Both the position numbers and the translations under genes were made by a program. Below, in pieces: positions 31,985 through 38,208 of a DNA stretch of 38,208 nt. The notes under the pieces were generated by a model. It was not told where the DNA came from. It saw nothing but the letters and a program-made list of their open reading frames with translations, and did no database searches. Source of the stretch: JADFUS01 sp964600025 (GTDB lineage Bacteria > Bacteroidota > Bacteroidia > Bacteroidales > Rikenellaceae); NCBI GenBank assembly GCA_964600025.1, contig CAZRHJ010000013.1, positions 1 to 38,208 of the forward strand. The letters run 5' to 3'. The first letter of the stretch is position 1; the number at the start of each line of letters is the position of its first letter.

Positions 31985-34390
31985 ATGAAATTTTTATACA
32001 ACTTGCTAATTTTTTGTTTTCTATCCACAAGCGTTTTTAGCCAAAAAGTAGGATTGGTTTTGAGCGGGGGAGGAGCAAAAGGGCTATATCATATTGGTAT
32101 TTTGAAAGCTCTCGAAGAAAACAATATTCCTGTGGATTATGTATCTGGAACAAGTATGGGAGCGATTATTGCTGGACTATATGCTGCTGGTTACACTCCA
32201 ACAGAAATTGAAGATATAGTAATGGGTCCACAAATTTCTACGTGGCTATCTGGAAAATTAGAACAAAAGTATAGTTATTTTTATAGCAAAATGCCTCAAA
32301 GACCTGCAATGTTGTCTTACAATCTGGATATTAATAACGTTATTTCGTCTTACCGAACAAAAAAAGAAAAAAAGAAAGCTGACAATACAGAAGTTAATCA
32401 ATATTACACAAAAGACGACGAGGCAGTTCTTCCTGCAAACCTTGTGTCTTCACTTCAATTAGATGTTGGTTTGATGCAATATTTTTCGGGAGCGAATGCC
32501 GTTGCAAAACAAGATTTCGATTCTCTTTATATTCCGTTTAGATGTATGTCTTATGATGTGGTTACCAAAAAAGAATATTTTTGGTCGCACGGCGATTTAG
32601 CATTAGCCATAAGGTCGTCTATGTCTATTCCTGTGGTATTTAGCCCAGTAATTATCGACACTGCGGTAATGTTTGACGGAGGAGTTAGCAACAACTTTCC
32701 GTGGAAAGAGTCCTACGAACTTTGGAAACCAGATTTTATGATTGGGGCAAGGTGTGTAGCTGGGGACAAACTTGATATATCTTCTCCGATTGGTCAGTTA
32801 ATGTCATTGGCAACTTTTCCAACCGACTACAATCTTCCTGACTCATTAGGGATAATGATTGGAAGGGGCGTAGATATTAACGTTTTGGATTTTACAAAAC
32901 AACGCTATGTGATAGATTTAGGCTATAATGACGCTATGAAAGCAATGCCCGAACTCCTAAAACGCATATCACGCAAACAAACAAAAGACGAAAGGGAACT
33001 AAAACGTATGGCGTTCAAAAAGAAAGTTCCAGTGCTTGTTTTTGGCAAAAAACAGCTTGTAAACCAACTTAGTTTTGAGCGAAAAATAGATTCCACAAAC
33101 ATTGCAGAAATAAAACAATACCAGAGAGATTCTATTAAATTTGAGAAATCCGAGAAAAAGCGTTTGAAAAAAACTGAACAAGAATTTGTAGATATTGACA
33201 ATTTCAAACATATGTATTTTAGGGTGATTACAGACGGTGCAGCACAGAGTGATTTTCCTTATGCAGACTATGTTGATTCAACTGGACTCTTTGACCTTGA
33301 CGTAAAACTTAACCGAAAACCAATACTTAATCTCAAAGCTGGTCTGAATATTTCATCTTCAACTATCAATCAAGGATATTTGGGCTTTACCTACACTCGT
33401 AACAAACGAAACACGTCGTTCTATATGGCAGACGGATATTTGGGAGCATTCTACAATGCTTTCCAACTTGGCAACCGTTTTAATTTCTATAATGGCAAAA
33501 ACAAAGTGTATTTGTACAGTACTTTCACTGGAAATTTCATAGATTTCAGACGTGCCAACAACCAACGTTTTAGCTATGGAGATGATTTTTTCTCAAAATA
33601 TAGTGATGTTAGCGAGTTTTACGGAAGCACTTTACTCGGCACTCCTATTGGCATAAAAAACAAATTTGAACTTAGAGCAGCAGCTGGTATTAACGTATAT
33701 AATTACGGATTTAAAAGATTTATTGCAGAAGACCAATATGACAACCATTCTTTCAGATCCAAATTAGGATTCGTAACACTTAATGCTACTATTGCATCAA
33801 ATACTCTAAACACAGATGTTTATCCAACAAAAGGCTATTGTCAAGAATTTTCAATCTCTGGGTCTTATGTCTTAGAGAAGAACAACACACATTACAACGG
33901 TATTACAGTAACAAGCAACCGTTTTGATGGATATTGGGCTTCTGCCAGATACTCCCGCACTCAGTATTTTGAGTTTGGCAAACATTTCTCGTTAGGCTAT
34001 ATGACAGAAGCAATTTTTGCACTAAAACCACACCTATCAGAGAATACTCTAAACGACCTTGCACCACGTTTTACCCCAACTCTATACACACAAACTATTT
34101 TTATTCCTGAATTTCAGAAATATAATTATGTAGCTTTGGGCTTAATGCCTGTAATAAAAATAATCGACAATCTACAACTCAGAACAGAGGTTTACGGATT
34201 CTGGGGAGATGTTATCGAAGGAAAAACGAAAGACATAACTTATGCTTTGGCAGTTACAGCACTATATAGATTACCATTTGCAGATGTGTCTTTTTCTTAC
34301 AACCGTTTGGGTGTAGAAAGTGTCAAAAAGAATTATTTTATATTTAATTTTGGAGTAATGATGTTCAATCCAAGAGGTATAGAATATTAA
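31985..34390 (+). CDS. Patatin-like phospholipase fused to an outer-membrane beta barrel
   Basis: 801 residues from the ATG at 31985, chosen because it starts the signal peptide MKFLYNLLIFCFLSTSVFSQ; an ATG six codons earlier is possible. The patatin domain (21-300) has the oxyanion motif GGGAKG (28-33), the Ser in GTSMG (S57) and DGG (D231), so the Ser-Asp dyad is intact. A Lys-rich linker and POTRA-like piece (about 325-400, VPVLVFGKKQL) is followed by a barrel to the C-terminus (about 420-801). This layout matches PlpD/FplA-type and Bacteroidota patatin-barrel proteins that expose a lipase. The basic insert TKKEKKKADN at 125-134 is unusual. Confidence 0.9.
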   Translation: MKFLYNLLIFCFLSTSVFSQKVGLVLSGGGAKGLYHIGILKALEENNIPVDYVSGTSMGAIIAGLYAAGYTPTEIEDIVMGPQISTWLSGKLEQKYSYFYSKMPQRPAMLSYNLDINNVISSYRTKKEKKKADNTEVNQYYTKDDEAVLPANLVSSLQLDVGLMQYFSGANAVAKQDFDSLYIPFRCMSYDVVTKKEYFWSHGDLALAIRSSMSIPVVFSPVIIDTAVMFDGGVSNNFPWKESYELWKPDFMIGARCVAGDKLDISSPIGQLMSLATFPTDYNLPDSLGIMIGRGVDINVLDFTKQRYVIDLGYNDAMKAMPELLKRISRKQTKDERELKRMAFKKKVPVLVFGKKQLVNQLSFERKIDSTNIAEIKQYQRDSIKFEKSEKKRLKKTEQEFVDIDNFKHMYFRVITDGAAQSDFPYADYVDSTGLFDLDVKLNRKPILNLKAGLNISSSTINQGYLGFTYTRNKRNTSFYMADGYLGAFYNAFQLGNRFNFYNGKNKVYLYSTFTGNFIDFRRANNQRFSYGDDFFSKYSDVSEFYGSTLLGTPIGIKNKFELRAAAGINVYNYGFKRFIAEDQYDNHSFRSKLGFVTLNATIASNTLNTDVYPTKGYCQEFSISGSYVLEKNNTHYNGITVTSNRFDGYWASARYSRTQYFEFGKHFSLGYMTEAIFALKPHLSENTLNDLAPRFTPTLYTQTIFIPEFQKYNYVALGLMPVIKIIDNLQLRTEVYGFWGDVIEGKTKDITYALAVTALYRLPFADVSFSYNRLGVESVKKNYFIFNFGVMMFNPRGIEY

Positions 34391-34405
34391 AAGATAATTT
34401 TTTGG

Positions 34406-34436
34406 TTTGTGATTACGTATTTTAATTATACTTTTG
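34406..34436 (+). promoter_or_regulatory. Bacteroidota-type promoter of the PBP1A gene
   Basis: TTTG at 34406-34409, a 19-bp spacer and TACTTTTG at 34429-34436. The predicted transcript starts near 34442, about 40 bases before the start codon. No terminator was recognised between the patatin stop (34390) and this site. Confidence 0.72.
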
Positions 34437-34482
34437 TACGATTGTGATATTCATCACTTTTTATTAATATTTTAAAGTTTCT

Positions 34483-36822
34483 ATGAAAAAAGATAAAAAG
34501 AAAATTATAATCAAATCTTTGTGGGTAATAGTATTTTTCCCCTTTGTAATGATATTTGTAAGTTTGTTTTTGATTAGAGTTGGAGCATTTGGCAAATTAC
34601 CAACTTTCGAAGAATTAGAGTCGCCAAACAGCAATATTGCAACCAATATCATTAGCGACGAGGGCAAAAACTTAGGAAGTTTTTTTGTCCACAATAGGTC
34701 TTTTGTTTCTTACGACGAACTTTCTCCAAATTTGGTAAATGCTCTTGTTGCTACGGAAGATTCCAGATACTATAACCACTCTGGAATAGACTTTATAGGC
34801 TTGGTGCGTGTGGGTTTCAAAACAATTTTGATGGGAGGCAAACAAGGTGGAGGGAGTACTATATCTCAACAGTTAGCCAAAAACCTCTATCCACGTGATA
34901 CAGCCAGAAACGACACAAAAATAGAGAGAATTGGCAAGGTCTATATTTCCAAACTAAAAGAGTGGATTACAGCTTCAATGCTCGAAAGGAACTATACAAA
35001 AACAGAGATTATTGCAATGTATTTAAACGTTGTTGAGTACGGAAGTAATGCCTATGGCATAAAATCAGCTGCAAAAGTATTTTTTGACAAATTGCCCTCT
35101 GAGATAAATGTCGAAGAGGCAGCAATGCTTGTTGGTGTGGTTAATGCTCCAACAAGATACAGCCCTATCAGAAATCCAAAAAATGCTCTCAAACGCCGAA
35201 ATTTGGTAATTAATCGTATGATTACAAATGGCAATATTGAGAAAAACGAAGGAGATTCAATACTTAAACTATCTATTGATTTAAAATATTCGCCAATATC
35301 ACACAATGACGGCACATCGACTTATTTCCGTGCAATGCTTTCGCAGTATATGAACGCATCTAAGCCGACACGCAGACAATATTACCTGCAATGGGATTAC
35401 GAACAAGCTCTCAAAAAATGGGATAAAGACCCTCTATATGGTTGGTGCAAAAAAAACACTAAGGCAGATGGTACAAACTATGATTTGTATAGAGATGGTT
35501 TGACTATATACACAACTATCAATGCTCAAATGCAAACTATTGCCGAAGAGGAGCTATACAATCATATGAAAAAAACTCTTCAACCAGCATTTAACCGTCA
35601 AGCAAAAGCAGATAGAACAATATTCTACGGATTAGACAAAACAGAGGTTGATAAAATTCTTTGGAGAGGGATTCGTTCGAGCGACCGTTACCGAGAACTC
35701 AAAAAAGGCGGGGCAAGTGATAACGAAGTAATGAAAAACTTCAAAACAAAAACTCGCTTAACAGTATTTTCATACAAAAACCCACGTGGAATAGACACTT
35801 TGCTTTCTCCTATGGACTCTATGAAAATCAGTATGGGAACTTTGCGTTCAGCATTTGTTGCTATTGAGCCACAAAGCGGAAATGTAAAAAGCTATGTTGG
35901 AGGTTCAAGTTTTAGATTTTTTAAATATGATATGGCAATGCAGGGCAAACGTCAAGTAGGCTCTACTATCAAACCATTTATTTATACTTTTGCAATAGAC
36001 CATTTAGGATTAAGTCCTTGTGTGCCTGTTCCGAACTCTCCTGTAACAGTTGATGGTTGGACACCCAAAGAAGCGGGAACACCTCCTCAAATTGGGGAAT
36101 TACACCCATTATGGTGGGGTTTGGCAAAAAGTCGTAACAACTACTCTGCTTGGATTATCAAACAATCAAACTACAATGCAGTTGTGGAACTTATACACAA
36201 ACTTGGTGTAAGTAGTTATATTGACCCAGTTCCAGCAATGTGTCTTGGCCCCTCAGATATTTCTTTGTACGAAATGGTAAGTGCATTTACAACTTTTGCA
36301 AATATGGGAGTCCACGTTGAACCTATATTTGTAACTCGCATAGAAGATAAAAATGGGAATACTATTGCAAATTTCTCTCCGTCTTCGGCAGATGCAATTA
36401 CCGAAAACAGTGCTTTTCAGGTCTTGGAAATGCTAAAACGAGTAACAAGTCCTATTGGTACGGGAGCAAGAGTGCGTTGGATGTATAATATCGAAGGAGA
36501 TATAGGTGGCAAAACAGGAACAACTGACAACAATTCAGATGCGTGGTTTATAGGCGTTACACCTAAGTTGGTTGCTGGTGTTTGGGTAGGTGGAGAAAAC
36601 CGCTCGACTCACCTTAACGGAACTTATGACGGGGCAAGATTGGCTTTACCAATTTTTGGTAATTTCTTGCGTAGAGTACACGAGATTCCAAGCCTTGGCA
36701 TCACATCTAAGGACAAATTTAAGCGTCCAGTAGGAGCAATTCCTATTGACTGTGAGGATAATATAGTAGAAAACGAATTGGAGAAGAAAGCCAAAGAGGA
36801 AGAGAATTTATTTTTTCAATAA
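34483..36822 (+). CDS. Penicillin-binding protein 1A (bifunctional peptidoglycan synthase)
   Basis: 779 residues. A short cytoplasmic tail and one membrane anchor (about 12-32) precede the glycosyltransferase domain (about 55-240) with catalytic E92 in ATEDSRYYNHSG and GGGSTISQQLAKNLYPRD. The transpeptidase domain (about 430-740) has the SxxK motif S494-TIK, the SxN motif S550-RN and KTGT at 677-680. The enzyme polymerises and cross-links cell-wall glycan strands outside the inner membrane. An insert of about 150 residues between the two domains is common in this family. It is a single gene with its own promoter and terminator. Confidence 0.95.
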   Translation: MKKDKKKIIIKSLWVIVFFPFVMIFVSLFLIRVGAFGKLPTFEELESPNSNIATNIISDEGKNLGSFFVHNRSFVSYDELSPNLVNALVATEDSRYYNHSGIDFIGLVRVGFKTILMGGKQGGGSTISQQLAKNLYPRDTARNDTKIERIGKVYISKLKEWITASMLERNYTKTEIIAMYLNVVEYGSNAYGIKSAAKVFFDKLPSEINVEEAAMLVGVVNAPTRYSPIRNPKNALKRRNLVINRMITNGNIEKNEGDSILKLSIDLKYSPISHNDGTSTYFRAMLSQYMNASKPTRRQYYLQWDYEQALKKWDKDPLYGWCKKNTKADGTNYDLYRDGLTIYTTINAQMQTIAEEELYNHMKKTLQPAFNRQAKADRTIFYGLDKTEVDKILWRGIRSSDRYRELKKGGASDNEVMKNFKTKTRLTVFSYKNPRGIDTLLSPMDSMKISMGTLRSAFVAIEPQSGNVKSYVGGSSFRFFKYDMAMQGKRQVGSTIKPFIYTFAIDHLGLSPCVPVPNSPVTVDGWTPKEAGTPPQIGELHPLWWGLAKSRNNYSAWIIKQSNYNAVVELIHKLGVSSYIDPVPAMCLGPSDISLYEMVSAFTTFANMGVHVEPIFVTRIEDKNGNTIANFSPSSADAITENSAFQVLEMLKRVTSPIGTGARVRWMYNIEGDIGGKTGTTDNNSDAWFIGVTPKLVAGVWVGGENRSTHLNGTYDGARLALPIFGNFLRRVHEIPSLGITSKDKFKRPVGAIPIDCEDNIVENELEKKAKEEENLFFQ

Positions 36823-36841
36823 ATTAAATTAACTATTTTTG

Positions 36842-36882
36842 AAAATGTAATTCTCAGATATTTTGGGGATTACATTTTTTTT
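36842..36882 (+). terminator. Terminator of the PBP1A gene
   Basis: AAAATGTAATTCTC at 36842-36855 pairs with GGGGATTACATTTT at 36865-36878 (14 bp including two G-T pairs), followed by more T residues to 36882. It lies 20 bp past the stop. Confidence 0.88.
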
Positions 36883-36906
36883 AATAACTTTATGAAAAAT
36901 TATTTA

Positions 36907-37026
36907 TGTCCAGTAAAAATCATACAAACTCTTAATGAACTTAGGCTACTTTTCAGATATAACGTAGCGTTGGATTACGTGAGGCAGAGCATTAGTGAAA
37001 TAGATGAGTTTCGTTTTTAAGGGATA
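36907..37026 (+). repeat. MITE-like repeat, copy E (short form)
   Basis: A 120-bp version: the left terminus TGTCCAGTAAAAA (36907-36919) is the same as in copy D, but it joins almost directly to the right module (CATACAAACTC, TTAGGCTAC, ATAACGTAGCGT, GAGTTTCG), ending in a degraded TTTTTAAGGGATA. The AT-rich left module is missing. It fills most of the gap between the PBP1A terminator and asd. Confidence 0.75.
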
Positions 37027-37059
37027 GTACTAATTAAAAATATTAAAATGTTACAAAAG

Positions 37060-38061
37060 ATGAATATTGCAGTTGTAGGTGCAAGTGGAGCTGTCGGAAA
37101 CGAATTTCTAAGACTTTTCAAAGAATTGGATTTTCCTATCAAAACTTTGAGATTATTTGGGTCAAAACGCAGTGCAGGAACAATAGTAAAATTTGGAGAA
37201 CAAAGCATAGAAATAGAATTATTGGAGCATAATGATGCTTTCAAAGATATTGATATAGCGTTTGTTTCGGCAGGAGGTAGTACTTCGCAAGAATTTGCGG
37301 AAACAATCACAAAACACGGAACACTAATGATAGACAATTCTTCGGCATTCAGAATGGACAAAGATGTTCCACTTGTAGTTCCAGAGGTTAATCCACAAGA
37401 AATATTCAATGCAAAACGTTCTATAATAGCAAACCCTAATTGTACTACGATACAAATGGTGGTTGCACTTAATTGCATTAACAAACTATCGCCAATCACA
37501 AAGGTTCACGTCGCAACTTATCAGTCTGCGAGTGGAGCTGGGGCAATGGCTATGAAGGAACTTGAACAACAACACGAGGCTATATGTAATGGTTCAGAGG
37601 TAGTTGTTTCAAAATTTGCACACCAACTTGCATTCAATATTATTCCACAAGTAGATGTTTTTACAGAAAACGGCTACACAAAGGAAGAAATGAAAATGTA
37701 TAACGAAACACGCAAGATTATGAACAGTGATATTGCTGTAAGTGCAACGTGTGTACGTGTACCAGTTATGAGAGCACATAGCGAAGCAATATGGTTGGAG
37801 ACACAAGAAGAAATTAGTTTGGAGCAAGTTCGCAAAGCATTTGCGAACGACAAAGGCATAGTTTTGATGGACAATATCCAAAACGGAGAATACCCTATGC
37901 CACTTATGATAGCAGAAACTAATCCTGTTTATGTAGGAAGAATACGCAAGGATTTATCAAACAAAAACGGACTTTCGTTTTGGTGTGTTGCAGACCAAAT
38001 CAAAAAAGGAGCTGCACTTAATGCTGTTCAAATTGCTTTGTATTATATACATAACAGATAA
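37060..38061 (+). CDS. asd: Aspartate-semialdehyde dehydrogenase
   Basis: 333 residues from the ATG at 37060 (MNIAVVGASGAVG, the usual N-terminus of Asd); an ATG four codons earlier (37048) is possible. It reduces aspartyl phosphate to aspartate semialdehyde with NADPH, feeding lysine/diaminopimelate, threonine and methionine synthesis. The GASGAVG nucleotide loop is at 7-13, the catalytic Cys128 is in NPNCTTIQ, and the acid-base His240 is in RVPVMRAHSE. YQSASGAGAMAM (154-165) is also conserved. It belongs to the shorter Asd group. Repeat copy E lies just upstream and copy F downstream; no clear promoter was seen. Confidence 0.95.
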   Translation: MNIAVVGASGAVGNEFLRLFKELDFPIKTLRLFGSKRSAGTIVKFGEQSIEIELLEHNDAFKDIDIAFVSAGGSTSQEFAETITKHGTLMIDNSSAFRMDKDVPLVVPEVNPQEIFNAKRSIIANPNCTTIQMVVALNCINKLSPITKVHVATYQSASGAGAMAMKELEQQHEAICNGSEVVVSKFAHQLAFNIIPQVDVFTENGYTKEEMKMYNETRKIMNSDIAVSATCVRVPVMRAHSEAIWLETQEEISLEQVRKAFANDKGIVLMDNIQNGEYPMPLMIAETNPVYVGRIRKDLSNKNGLSFWCVADQIKKGAALNAVQIALYYIHNR

Positions 38062-38112
38062 ACAAAGTTCTTAAATATATTAGGCATAAATTTCTATAAT
38101 CAGAATTATTGC

Positions 38113-38208
38113 TGTCTGGTAAAAATTTTAAAAATCATTGTAATGGATTAAGAGATAATATATTACAGTGTTTTAATTTATTAGGGGCTTGGAAAAATGA
38201 TTTTTAAA
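38113..38208 (+). repeat. MITE-like repeat, copy F (left half, cut by window end)
   Basis: Begins TGTCTGGTAAAAA and matches the left module of copy D closely for 96 bases, including the 17-base arm AAAAATTTTAAAAATCA and the start of its complement. The inner pairing changes to TGTAATG/TATTACA, keeping a wobble pair. The window ends inside the second arm. Confidence 0.8.

Overview
The window reads as chromosomal DNA from an AT-rich member of the Bacteroidota, most likely order Bacteroidales. The evidence is: fimbrillin-type lipoproteins with DUF5119 and DUF3575 partners, BACON and PCMD surface lipoproteins, an almost complete absence of Shine-Dalgarno sequences, and several promoters of the Bacteroidota type (TTTG, 19-20 bp, TAnnTTTG). 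No phage, plasmid, CRISPR, rRNA or tRNA gene is seen. I cannot name the species.

Layout. 70-4541 (-): a four-gene fimbria-like operon (DUF3575 outer-membrane protein, DUF5119 lipoprotein, two fimbrillin-like lipoproteins). 4785-7136 (-): a Gate-domain membrane protein and a porin-like barrel protein. 7438-11210 (-): pheT followed 5 bp later by a BACON plus leucine-rich-repeat lipoprotein. 11438-15744 (+): a membrane-anchored LytTR regulator, a large lipoprotein with five ~100-residue repeats and a PCMD-like domain, and an outer-membrane barrel protein. 15953-17745 (+): mqnA (futalosine menaquinone pathway) with a structured 5' leader, then a CorA-type metal transporter. 17785-24232 (+): a His-rich small membrane protein and a complete CusB/CusA/TolC-type heavy-metal efflux set. 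24316-28720 (-): ybeY, mnmG, pabA, pabB, pabC as one tight operon. 29000-31911 (-): cyclophilin, pheS and an EnvC-like protein. 31985-38061 (+): a patatin/outer-membrane-barrel protein, penicillin-binding protein 1A and asd.

The main non-coding signal is a family of short dispersed repeats (six full or partial copies). The best copy, 28740-28981, is 242 bp with imperfect ~13-bp terminal inverted repeats and two internal hairpin modules, as in a MITE. One copy is cut by the window start and another by the window end, which suggests that the window is a whole contig whose ends fell in this repeat.

Other signals worth checking are the leader RNA of mqnA, which begins where transcription is predicted to start; two perfect palindromes sharing the core TTTGTACAAA, one upstream of the LytTR gene and one upstream of the efflux adaptor; a 21-bp-period direct repeat beside the second palindrome; and hairpins before corA. 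All functions are assigned by reading the translated sequence; no database search was run.
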